Shown in pieces: positions 1-11,287 of a stretch of 64,000 nucleotides of DNA. How positions within the stretch are numbered: position 1 is the stretch's first letter; each line of letters begins with the position of its first letter. The DNA lies in the NCBI GenBank assembly GCA_951812925.1, contig OX638371.1, positions 116,583,124 to 116,647,123 on the forward strand. Direction: 5' to 3'. A model generated the notes under the pieces. It saw nothing but the letters and a program-made list of their open reading frames with translations, had not been told where the DNA came from and made no database searches. This DNA is from Calliopum simillimum. Lineage: Eukaryota > Arthropoda > Insecta > Diptera > Lauxaniidae. The position numbers and the translations under genes were made by a program.

Positions 1-1482
1 TCGGATACGCCCATATAGATGGTGGCTGGTAAGTATTTTTTTTTGCGTTCTTTCAGTTTTGCTAACGCCTAAATTTTGGTATCAAATCCTTTATTTGCTT
101 TCGTCGTTTTGTTTAATTTAATAGAAAATATTCTTTTTCCTCCACTCTATTTGCCATCAACTTGTGGAAATCAAAAATTCGCGAGTAAAGGGAAAACCGT
201 TCAGAACAGAAGTTGTTTGTGTCAGATAAATTTCAAGCAAAGATTTAATCTGTCCAATGCCAATGTGGTGTGTGCTTATGTGAACTATGGGAGGGGTCAG
301 GAAACTTTGAACATTTTTTATCTTTCTAATCTTTAAGTTCCTTCCGAGTAAGTAATTCTCAAATTTCAAGATAAAACTCCAGAGATCGACTTTAATACAT
401 ACATATATCTATTGATTTTAAGCTGCATGAGCGAATATCCTTAGAATTTTGAAAATAAATTGGCACATTTATGTCAGCACTTTACTTATGGGGCATTAAA
501 TGTTGACGACCATAACGGCTTGATAACTAAAAGCAGCAAATCAACGACTGATATTTGAAATGAATTTTGATCAAAAATTTACCTACATAATAGGTACATA
601 GAACTGAACTTTTCTCCAACATGACTTCGATAGCATCATTTCTGATACATATTTGCACGTTCATTCATTTTACGTACACTATACATCCGTAACTATTCGC
701 GCTCTACACCGTAAGCCTACCTACGCACAGCAACGGCATAAACGTAACCGTGAAGTACAATTACCATAACAATCTTACAATGGGTCTTGTATGTTGTAAA
801 TATGATGTGAGAATTGATAAAAGGATGGATGGCATAAAAAGCCATTTGAGTTTTCGACGAGTTTCTGATGCCAAACTGCAAAAGACCCCACCAGTTGAAG
901 GTTGGCACAAGCGTTGCTCTGGGAGAGACGAAATGTTTCAGTCAGCGAGTAGTGACTGCAGAATGCGTGAGATATTGAAGACCAACAGCCAACCTGGCAA
1001 TGCTAATAACAAAATTGGAATTTTCACGTCAAGCAACAAACAACAAAAGGAGGAAAATAATTGTTACAGGAAGGTAAATGTTTGGGCACAACAACTTCAG
1101 TGTAGAACAACAAAAAAATAAAAAAGAGCAACTACAACAACGGTCGGTAATTCAAACTTTTGTACAGCAACATTAGAGTTGCTCCTTTTTAGTGCTGCAG
1201 TGGAATTGCAGTTTTAGGACAACTTTATGAAATGGAATGAATAATTGCTCTCCAAAATAGATGAGGAAAAGGAAAACCTGACAGGAAGCTTGGAAATCTC
1301 AAAAATTTTAACTTTAGACAGTTGGTCTTGATGTTAATCAGGAAGCTTTCCAATTCAAACTTTTGTTTAAGTGTATCATAAAGGAACAACACTTGATCTA
1401 AGTAAGTCTGTTAACCTAATTTAAATGCACAGCCCGTTCCTTAAGTTTTAATATTTAGAATTGTAATCGCTTTATAGAACCA
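1..1482. other. AT-rich stretch, nothing recognised
   Basis: Both strands were read. The open frames here (up to about 120 codons) have no recognisable domain and no convincing splice context. No repeat with clear ends is visible. Confidence 0.4.
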
Positions 1483-2568
1483 CTAGCTGTTTTACCCGGC
1501 GTTGCACGGGTTTTAATAAAAAGCCAGATTGCACTAAAAAGCTAATAACTAAAACTTTTTTTTATTTTTTAAAATAATGTGCCATAAACAGATGCCCCGA
1601 TATATTTATTTTATCGGTAAAACTCCAAAAGTACCCCAAAATATTAAAATATACATTGAAGAAATTGGTAAGAGTCCAAGTTTATGGAAAAACGTCCAAA
1701 ATATCGGTAAATGTCCAAAAGAATCGAAATACACCGAAGAAATCGGTAAAAGCCCAAATGTATCGAAAAACATCTAAAATATCCGCAAAAGTCTAAAAGT
1801 ATAGAAGAACATCTAAAGTATAGGTAAAAGTCCAAATATAACGAAAAACATCCAAAATATCGGTAAAAGTCACAAAGTTTCGAAAAAAATTGAAACACAT
1901 CGAAGAAATCGGAAAAAGTCTAAGCTTATCGAAAATCATCCAAAATATCGGTAAAAGCCCAAAAGTTTTGAAAAATATTGAAACACATTCTGGAAATCGG
2001 TAAAAGTCTAAAAATAAAACATCCAATATATCGAAACAAAATCAAAAGTGAAATAAGTACATCGAAGGAATCGGTCAAAGTCCAAGTGTTTCGAAAAACA
2101 TCCAAAATATCGAAAAAAGTTAAAAAGAATTGAGAAATATTGAAATACATGTAAAGCATCGTAAAAAGTCCAAAAATATTGAAAATATTGAGTTGGCATC
2201 ACTGACGAAATCACTCTCATTTTTGCTCTCATCAACAACACAACATCAAGAATAAAAAAAAAACAATAAATGAAAGAGACGGAAAAGATAACAACAACAC
2301 ATAACTCATGGCGCAGCAAGCTATAGCGACTGAAATGCAAACTATCATTTTTATGCAAGCATTGAATTTTTTTTTTTTTTCAACAACTTCATACTAAAAA
2401 AAAGGTTTATCTTATAAAAACCAAAAAAATAAGTATACAATCCTGCTCCTTACCACACGTAGAACGTTTTACAAAAACAATTATTAAAATCGGTTCGGTA
2501 TATTTTGCACCAAATCGTTACATAGGTTTTTCATATAAGCAATTTTATATAAATAGTATAGATATAGA
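1483..2568 (-). mobile_element. Non-autonomous Helitron carrying a minisatellite
   Basis: Read on the minus strand, the element starts TCTATATCTATAC next to a host A (around 2568) and ends with the short hairpin ACCCGTGCAACGCCGGGT, then AAAACAG and CTAG next to a host T (1483). A 5' TC, a 3' hairpin a few bases before CTRR, and insertion between A and T are the Helitron end rules. No Rep/helicase coding sequence is present, so it is a non-autonomous copy. Its interior is largely a 39-bp minisatellite. Ends were placed by eye; the 3' end is stronger than the 5' end. Confidence 0.6.
1610..2195. repeat. 39-bp minisatellite inside the Helitron
   Basis: About fifteen degenerate copies of a unit reading approximately AAAATATCGGTAAAAGTCC followed by AAAAGTATCGAAAAACATCC. 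The period is a multiple of three, so several frames stay open on both strands. These are not genes. The same unit recurs, better preserved, at 29.29-29.83 kb. Confidence 0.85.
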
Positions 2569-2739
2569 TGCAGCGTAGTTAGTGCAGTAGTTGAAAACTT
2601 TTCCATTCATAGATTTTTTGCTTAAGTTGGGTCACTCTAAGGCATAAAGCGCAGAATGCAACGTTTTTTCTAGTTCCAACTAGTGAAAGCTTTGTAATTT
2701 GTATACATCTTCTATGTCGACTTAACAATCACTCAAGTG

Positions 2740-3490
2740 TTGTATTCATGGAGTTGGAAAAAGCATCTCACACATAAAAATAAATGTATTCGATTGGTTC
2801 GTTTTAAGATGGTTTAAAAAGAAATTTAAAAAAGACATACATGGGTAAATCTCGGAAAAATGTACCAAAACATGCCTTTTTTTGTCCCCACCTATTTTTT
2901 TTATTTTTTTAATACTTGAAGGTATGGAATATGACAACCCGAACCTCTCGAACATTTTTAAAAAATTAACATAAACCTTCAGGGTTGCCATATATTATTT
3001 TTTATAAAGTTTCGCTTGAGTAATATGTATAAAAAATAAAATTTTAGTCTCAAAATACTTAAATAAAGTTTACAAAAATCCAACATTATCATTGTTATCT
3101 AGCTGCTTTCGAAAATTTTTATTTTAAATCTTCCTATTTTTTACGTTCGCCTTTATTATTACAGACTAAGAAATAAAAGTTTAAATCGTTAAAAATTTAT
3201 CGACGTTTAAATTGTTCAAAACTCATGGAACCGAAATTTGATTAAAAGAAAACTAAAAAAAAACCGGGTGGCAACCTTGGAGTTTCTTTTAAAATTTTTA
3301 AAAAGTTTATCTGAGTGTTTCTGAAACCAAAAATTTCAATTTAGTCAAAAAAAGTCAGAAATATATAAGATTTTAGAAAATAAACGGAGAATGATGAAAT
3401 GTTGCAAAAAAACAATGGAGAATGATGAAACGAAGAATGACAAAATGTTGCGAAAACAGTAATATCAAAATAAAAATAGCAATTTTTTTT
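2740..3490. repeat. Dispersed repeat family A, copy 1
   Basis: This segment matches 45546-45596 plus 49107-49640 (one copy split by the LTR element), and pieces at 51430-51645 and 52835-52890. Shared phrases include ACATGGGTAAATCTC, AACATTTTTAAAAAATTAAC and GTTTATCTGAG followed by TTTCTGAAACC. It contains an internal module of roughly 240 bp ending in a run of A followed by CCGGGTGGCAACC. No coding capacity is visible, and its class is unknown. Confidence 0.6.
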
Positions 3491-3569
3491 AAAAAAGTTG
3501 AAACTGGTGGATAGCCCCTGTAATTATTTATTGTTTTACTTATAGAAGAATAAAATAATATGTTTAGTA

Positions 3570-4282
3570 CACGGAAAAAAAATATCGGTCAATCCAACCG
3601 ATTTCAACGATAGAAATTGCACCAACCCGCAGTAAAGGTTAAATTAACTGTGCAGTTCAGTAAAATTACTGTAAAAATAGTACTGTACAGTTGCTGTTAA
3701 AATGTTTTTGTACTGTGAAAACAGTTAATTTAACCTAGATTTTCGATAGAAATTGCACCAACTCGGAGTTTTTGTATTTTGACCGTAGAACTCAGTAAAT
3801 TTACAGTTTACTCGGTTTAGAAACTATCAAACGCAGTTACAGTAAAAATAATCTTCTTAAAAGGACAGCTAACAATATAAACCGTTCCAAACAGTTAAAA
3901 CTGTTTTGGAACGGTTTAATAGTTAGCACCCCAGAAGGGCTGTAACTAGCTGTTTCCAAAAAGTCGTAGAAATTGTAGCAAACAACTTCTACGGCTACAC
4001 CATTTCAAATGGCAATATATCAGTACAAATCTAGCAAACTTATGTTGATTTATTCTTAAACAATGTGAGAATTTTATAAACCTGTTAAAAACTCAATTCA
4101 AAATGTTATTCATATGAAAAAAAAAATTTATGGAATACAAAATGTACAGTTGAATTCAACTGTAGAAAAGTAAAGCTGATTCCGAAATTTTGAATTGTTG
4201 TTTTTGTTTCCTATAGAAAATTTGAAAAACTATAGAATACAAAATTTATAGTTAATTTTACCGTCAGTTTTTTTTTTCTGTG
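3570..4282. mobile_element. MITE-like element with CACGGAAAAAAAA ends and TA target
   Basis: The left end reads TA-CACGGAAAAAAAA; the right end is its inverted counterpart TTTTTTTTTTCTGTG-TA. The interior repeats motifs such as ACAGTTAATTTAACC and GATAGAAATTGCACCAAC, and has a local palindrome at 3879-3917. There is no transposase. TA duplication and A-rich inverted ends suit a non-autonomous TA-targeting DNA transposon. The superfamily is not determined. Confidence 0.5.
3879..3917. repeat. Short palindrome
   Basis: AAACCGTTCCAAACAGTT is followed by its inverted copy AACTGTTTTGGAACGGTTT, differing by one extra A. It lies inside the MITE at 3570-4282. Confidence 0.7.
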
Positions 4283-5877
4283 TAATATAAAAAAAAACTT
4301 ATGCGGAGAATGATGCATACATGCGTTCTTTACAAAATTTTTAAACTTTTTAAAAAAAAGACACATGAACACTCATTAGCGAAAAACAAAAACTAACTGA
4401 GCTGAAAATACACGGAATCTCCCTTTTTCTTCGCTTTCAATTCTCTATTTATTCAATATTTAAAAAATTTACAGTTAGAATAAGAAAAACTGAGCGGGGA
4501 TAGTCTAAATTGAGGGACCAACTTCAATGGTTGTCAATTCTACATAAAAAAAAATTTTTCGAAGAGTTAACACAGAAAAAAACAGTAGCTGAAATAAAAA
4601 ATTAAATTAAGAAGCTGTCAGGGACAGGACGAAAAATGAGTTTTTAACACTTTATGTTACAATTTCATAGTGAAATATTAAAAATAATTTTTTATTTTCA
4701 AGCAATTCGTATAGAAGCTCTGTTTAAGTATCTGTTTTAAATAGTTAAAATATCAAGTTTTAAATTTAAACATGGTTTTGAGCCTCGGAACATTGAATGG
4801 TCCAAATCGACCCTAATTTGTCATGCTTCAACCCTCAAAGTTAGGTCGAGGAGCATAGCACTTACTTTCACTACTGAACGAAAAAGAAATTTAAAAAAAA
4901 AGAAGTTAATTTGAAACATCCATTAAAAAAAAACCAAAACCAAAGCTTACTGGCCATTATCCACGTCGATGCTTGTACTTTTCATTTCGAAAACTTTTTG
5001 ATAACTTTTTATTTTCGAATTGGAAGCGAAACCTATTTAACCACTGTTCAAGGCGTTTAAATTTTCACAGCAGGAACGTTTATTTTATGGCTTTAGAAAG
5101 CTGTCAGTTAATTGTCCTTTTTAGATGTTTCTGAATTATATCGATATAGTCGAAAGGAAAACGTAAAAATTCATAATCTCCAGATGGGGAGCATCTAGAA
5201 TTTTCCGGTTTTCAGGTCATTAATCTAATACATTGAATACTCAGTTTTTTAATTTTTATTTTATTTTTTTGTTTATGGAAAACTGTAGCATACCTATCAA
5301 AAAAAAAAATTTCTGCGATTTTGATCATAAATATAGGCGTATAGGCATTTCTTTCGAAAATGATCAGTCACGATTTTGGAAAATATAGCGTATTCATCGT
5401 GAGAGGCTGTAGAAAAAAACTCTATACTAAGAAAATCTCTACATTTTAGGCTGATAATAAATTGCTCTGTTGCGCTGCATCACTGCGAAAATTAAATTCA
5501 AGCGCCGATTTAATGATCTTAGTCAGAAATTCTGCACCTTTCTAGTCCTAAGAAAATCTCATACGATCAAAAATTTTATTTCCACTCTATTTTACGTTGG
5601 ATCAAACAGAAATCTAAAAAAAAATAAATAAAAGAAAATGCGATAAACACAAGGATGGCCAAGTGCCATCTTGACCAGATTGAGCAGTGCTATTCTTGTT
5701 GTTGTAGTATTCGGGTAGCGCCATTTGGTCACGTTCACTATTTGTAAGGTTTGATTTGAATTATTCATTGTGTTCGGCAGATACTTACAGTTGGACCTGT
5801 AAACATGGCATTATTATCTGGATAAACAGAAATGATTTTCTCTTAGCCATAATTAATGCAATATTAAAAAAAAAAAT
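4283..5877. other. Stretch without recognised feature
   Basis: AT-rich with long A and T runs. I see no reading frame with a known domain and no clear repeat ends. Confidence 0.4.
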
Positions 5878-6015
5878 AAATTAAATAAAAATTCAAAATA
5901 TATTTAAAGAGTTTAGTTCTCTTTTACATCAAACAAAAAAAAAAAAAAAATAATTTTTGTTCGATGTAAAAGAGAACTAAACTCTTTAAATATATTTTGA
6001 ATTTTTATTTAATTT
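5878..6015. repeat. Near-perfect 138-bp hairpin
   Basis: The left arm 5878-5937 and right arm from about 5952 to 6015 are inverted copies with one visible difference (CATCAAAC against CATCGAAC), separated by an A-rich loop of about 15 bases. The transcript would form a long RNA stem. No target duplication was identified. Confidence 0.85.
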
Positions 6016-7397
6016 ATATTATTTTAAATTCATCGAATTTAATTTTTATTTCTCAGTGACGTGAATTAATCATACCAAATAATCATCCATACCAATTAAT
6101 CAAGGGATAAGTGCAATTTTTGCTACTAAAGTATGTCTTAATTTTTTAATTTTATAAAATACTAACATTGTAAGTCTGAGTTCGTTTTAGAATCGGTTCC
6201 CTTAAGTGCCAACTGGGCACTTTAAGACCGAGCTATGGGGCTGTTTGTGAGGTATATGAGTAGCTTTTTCTAGTTGTTCCCACCAAAAGCAACAGAATGC
6301 TGTTCTTCGAACAAGTGATTAATTTCAACAAAATCTGAATAATTTAACCATCACCTGACGACGACAAAGTGACAGTTGATTGGATCCTGACTTACTTCGT
6401 GAATATTTTGGTTCCTTTTTCTGGTTTTCGTTTTATGTGTTTTACTGTGTTCTACATGGCTCTAATTTTTGTGTTCTCTTCCGGTAACAGTTGGTTGGAA
6501 TTGCGAATTTTAAGCTGCAATTATTTGCAATTTTCAAGTTCGAAATGTAACGTAATGATATCGCATTAGATTAATAGCCCGCGATCGATTTATTTACGTT
6601 TGGGATTTCAAAAGTCATGATACTTACTCGGTTGGTATGGTCCTTTTATGAAGTGTTAATCAGTAGCAACATTCGTAACATCTCTCAGAGTGTTCTTCTC
6701 GTACTTTGCCAAATGGCCACCGACATGGTGTTGTAATTCTGTTTCCCACCTTCCGTTGTAACTCTTTTTTTTTTTTTTTTGATGCTTTAGACCAAAGGAA
6801 GGTTGATTAATTGACTTTCAAATTTGTGGACAATTTTTATTTATTATTTGAGTTAAAGCGATTAATCAGAAATTGCGCTGTTTAGTTAACACAGGCGAAA
6901 ATCATGTGATCAAGGTCCTACGCGGCGGCGGCTTCAGCGTTTGTAAGTATCGAAAAAGAAAGGAAAAAAGATTTAATTTGGAAAGGAGCGGAGTAATTGT
7001 GCTGATGATGCTGTGTGTTGATTCGAACTTGGCGCAAAATTGCAAAATAAAGGGTGGATGTGTCTTTGTAAAAAGGTGTTCCTTTGCTGCTGTTCAAACG
7101 TTCGGTTAGTAAGCAAATGTTGAATGATTTGGTGGTTATTAATGATGAATTTCAAACATTTTTATGTTGTGAGTTTCTGTTTCTTTACTGCGCGTTTGCA
7201 CAGTGAGAACCACCGATTGAAGAATCCATTGTGATGAAATCATTGAAATAGACTTTTCCTTTGAAGTACCACTATTTTCACTACAGATGACGCGTGGCGA
7301 TTTATGTGATTTTTTTAGAATGACTGTTTTTTCAAAAACTCATAGCTTAAATTAAACTTTGTAAATTAAGAATTGTAAGTAATTTATCCTTTTCAGT
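6016..7397. other. Stretch without recognised gene; small hairpin at 6201
   Basis: Only a small hairpin at 6201-6226 (CTTAAGTGCC, loop, GGGCACTTTAAG) stands out. Open frames near 6369 and 6873 have no recognisable domain. Confidence 0.4.
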
Positions 7398-8878
7398 TTT
7401 AAGTACTTTTTTTATAAAAAATTATTACTTTTGAAAAAAAAATTTTTTCGTCAAAAATACTTTTAGCCCAGGAAAGTAAGACGAAAAAAGAGCTTCTGTG
7501 CGAAAAAATTCCCAGTGGAAATTTTTCACCGGAATTGTCTTTATTTATGCATGATACACAAACTGTGAAAAGTCCATTGTAAAGTCGTGTGCGCATAAAA
7601 AGTTATTCGGGCTCAAAGGTCGCTAAAATCAGTTTTTTGCAAATATCTCGCTAATGCTAACTTTTACAGAAAAATGTTGGTCTTCAATTTTGTAGCACAA
7701 GAAATTTCCTACAAAAGTACGTTAATAGTATTTGCGTACGACTTCTAGTTTAGGAGATCACACAATTTAAAAAGTTGTTAACAGTTATGATATGAAATAC
7801 TACCTATGACTTCATATTAAAATATCTTACTTTTTAAATTACAATAACTCTTCAATGAGAAGTTGTACAAACAAAATTCAAATGCCATTTGAAAGATAAT
7901 TTAATTTTCTATATACCGTACAAAATTTTTTTTTTTAACGGCTTGTGACCTTAAAAATATTCTTGAATAACCGTTAAGGCTTCGAAATTACTGGTTTTTT
8001 AAGAATATCTGCGAAGTGGTAAGTACTAGGATAAAAAGTAATGGGACAAAATTTGTAGAAAATTATAGGATCTACAAAAAATAAGCGATATGTGTACACA
8101 TGGAAGTAACCGTATAGAAGATATTCAATAGAAACTGGTTTTTTTGCATTTTAAGGATATTTTGGAATTTCTTCTAAACGGTTACTTCTATGTATGTGAA
8201 CACATATCGCTTATTTTTTGTAGATCTTGTAATTCTCTACAAATTTTGTCCCATTACTTTTTATCGTAGTACTTACCACTTCGCAGATATCCTTAAAAAA
8301 CCAGTAATTTCGAAGCCTTAACGGTTATTCAAGAATATTTTTAAGGTCATGAGCCGTTCGAAAAAAAATTTGTACGGTATATAGAAAATTAAATTATCTT
8401 TCAAACGGCATTTTAATCTTGTTTGTACAACTTCTCATTGAAGAGTTATTGCAATTTAAAAAGTAAGATATTTTAATATGAACTCATAGGTAGTATTTCA
8501 TATCATAACTGTTAACAACTTTTTAAATTGGGTGATCTCCTAAACTAGAAGCAGTACGCAAATACTTTAAACGCACTTTTGTAGGAAATTTCCTGTGCTA
8601 CAAAATTGGGGACCAACATTTTTCTGTAAAAGTTAGCATTAGCGAGATATTTGCAAAAAACTGATTTTAGCGACCGTTGAGCCTTAATAACTTTTTATGC
8701 GCAGACGACTTTGCAATGGACTTTTCACAGTTTGTGTATCATGCATTAATAAAGACAATTCCGGTGAAAAATTTCCACTGGGAATTTTTTCGCAGAAAAT
8801 GTCTTATTTTCCTGGGCTATTTTGAATTTTTTGTAAAAAACCTCATAAAATTTTTTAAGAAATACTTCAAATAAAAGT
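7398..8878. mobile_element. Large foldback element, arms about 735 bp
   Basis: The arms 7398-8135 and 8150-8878 are imperfect inverted copies over almost their whole length. For example CAGTTTTTTGCAAATATCTC (near 7632) recurs inverted near 8648, and CCCAGTGGAAATTTTTCACC (near 7510) recurs inverted near 8765. Phrases such as 'AATATCTCGCTAA ... TAGTTTAGGAGAT' are shared with the foldback at 36.86-39.25 kb, so both belong to one superfamily. No transposase is visible. A non-autonomous foldback DNA transposon is the simplest reading. Confidence 0.75.
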
Positions 8879-10684
8879 TCAATTACTAGTTTTTAAAATG
8901 GTGTATCGTTCAAGCTAAAATTCAGTCATGAATTGAAAGTTTTCGGATGTTGAAGTTCAAATAACGTGAGTTTTACTGTCTCCTGGAACTGAAAATAGTA
9001 GCTTCTGCTACTTGCTGCGAGGATGCGTCGTAATCTTGCAAGCGTTTGAGCAATTGTGAACTCGAATTCGGATTCCACATTAAACAATATGCGCGGTTTT
9101 ATTTGTAGGTCTGGTCAACAATTCTTTCCATTACTTTGTGAAATCTGCGGCAATAAGGCTTAACAACTTAATTCGAGTAACGAAAAGAAAAGTTGAGTTT
9201 ATGCTAACTTTCTATCACTTCTGTGCAAAACTTCAATTTAGTTTATGAATATGAGTGCAGCCTGATATAATATTAACAAAATCCATCCAAAACGAATGGG
9301 AAATTTTGGACAGAAGTAGTAGAAAATCAGCCTTAGCTCAAATTACACTTTATTCTTCCACATGTGGACAAATGGGCGACTTTGTTTTAAAAAAAAAAAA
9401 AAAACATCTTTATCATCCACCGTGGCAACAACCGATGTTGGCAAAAGAACTGTTAACGACTGAATGCATTTGGCACAAATTAAGAGCTACAGCTGAAAAC
9501 TTTTGATTAAGTGCTCATAACATTTGTACTTTTTCATTCTTCCCAGTTTCTGATTGTTCTGGCAGCATCGCTACTTTTATTTCTGTTGGACTGATGCTGA
9601 TGATAAAAACGTAAAATTTGGGTTTTTTTTCATCAGAATAATAAAATTGCGTGTTAACCGCACATTAGTTGTACGCTGATTTACTTCAGCGCGCTTTTAA
9701 ATGATTTTCGTTGGGCTGATTTTATTTTCGAAAGAGCAGTGCAACACTGGAAAATGAAGATTTTTCGCTTGGAATTCAAATTTAATCTTTGGTACCATTA
9801 CATTGCCAGGAACAAGAACAAGAAGAAGAACAACAACAACTCTAGATTGTATCGCATTCATGCAAAGTGGAAATTAATAACACGCTTTGTTGTTCAAAGG
9901 GGCATCCTTGCACCCCACCCACCTTCAGCCCACTTCGGCGGCGGCGACGGCAGTAACACACTCGCTACAATTCAGCAGCGCTTGATGAGTTCCTTCGTTT
10001 AAATGCTGCTCATTCATCATTTTCCACATTTCAGCGCACATTTTTGGCCACTTGGCGAAATGAGGGCAAATTTATGCCCGCGCAAAGCACAAAAAAAAAA
10101 ATGACAGTGATTTATAAATGCAATTGCCAAAAAATGAAACAACAACAATAACAAAACGCAAAAACAAGTGTTACCATAATTTGGGGATAACAAGCTGTCC
10201 AGTCGTTTGGCTGAGAATTAAGTTAACAACCGCCCTTCGGCGTCGGCGGAACAACTTCATTTATATATGTACGTACGTACTTTTTGTTCACAAAAGAAGA
10301 ATTCATTATGGAAGGTACCCACATATACACTGTTCTTATGTACATTTAAACAAGGGAAAGGCAATTATTAAAAATATATATACTTATATGGGTAATTCTC
10401 CGAAAAATGTACCATTCAATGTCCTGGGGCTCAATACAGAAACTCAACAACAGCTTTAATATTAATAGCTTAAAATAAAAAAATAATTCAAAATTTTTTA
10501 CGACGAAATTAACTCATTCTCCTGACTGCTCCAAATCACTCGATAATGCACTTCTTAATAACTCATCATAAATGTTTTGGGTTTCCAGATACTTTTCAAA
10601 ACATTTTATTTAAATTTTACTTTTTTATCATTAAATTAAAATTTCTGATTTAAGAAACGCTCAACGCTTGTTTAAAATTGTAGG
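8879..10684. other. Stretch without recognised gene
   Basis: AT-rich with an AAC/AAG-type microsatellite at about 9808-9842 and a GTAC-rich run at about 10266-10280. The open frames near 9255, 9739 and 10118 overlap simple sequence and carry no known domain. Confidence 0.4.
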
Positions 10685-10952
10685 GTAATAGTGTCGGTTG
10701 TGGGCACCATTTTGTTTTCGACTCATATCTTTTGACAAGATGTACAATATATTAATCAGACATATAAGTATCAATCAAAAGCTAGAGACCTTAGCTGGTG
10801 GTGAAGAAAGTAAATTGATTTCGTCAGTTGGAAAAATTATATCAAAAAAATAGTGAAATGATAATTTTTGAGCAAAAAACATTTTTAGGTCGGTTGTGGG
10901 TACCCTTAGAAAATTGGCTGAAAATGAGAAAATATGAAGTTAATTTCATCAA

Positions 10953-11285
10953 CACACTGCTAACTACAGGGGCTGCCCTATTTATAGAGAGCTTAAAACA
11001 AAAATCTCTGAAAAAAGGCAAGTAGCTCGTAACCCAAACCAAGCTATTTTTACACCTCGTAACTTTGTACAACAAAAAGGTAACGCGAATCCAGTGAATC
11101 CAGTCATAACATATTCAAATGCATTATCTGGGGGAACAACTACACCCCAACAAATTAGTTTAGAAAACCAAATTTCATGCTTAACGCAAACATTGAATCA
11201 ATTCATGATTTCAATGCAATCAACTTTACAAGATTTAGTTAAAACTCAAAACCAGCTCCTCCAAATCTTGATTGCTCAAAAATAA
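10953..11285 (+). pseudogene. LINE ORF1 (Gag-like nucleocapsid), C-terminal piece
   Basis: The frame starts at HTANYRGCPIYRELK, the end of the third CCHC zinc knuckle typical of Jockey-clade ORF1 proteins, which coat the RNA for retrotransposition. The remaining residues are Gln/Asn-rich (NFVQQKGNANPVNP, then QISCLTQTLNQF) and stop at 11283-11285. The N-terminal part and the first two knuckles are lost by 5' truncation. ORF2 begins almost at once after the stop, as in intact Jockey elements. Confidence 0.75.
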
Positions 11286-11287
11286 AT

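Noticed and set aside
1577..2358. Several 66-116 codon frames
   Set aside because: Same minisatellite artefact as at 29 kb, on both strands.
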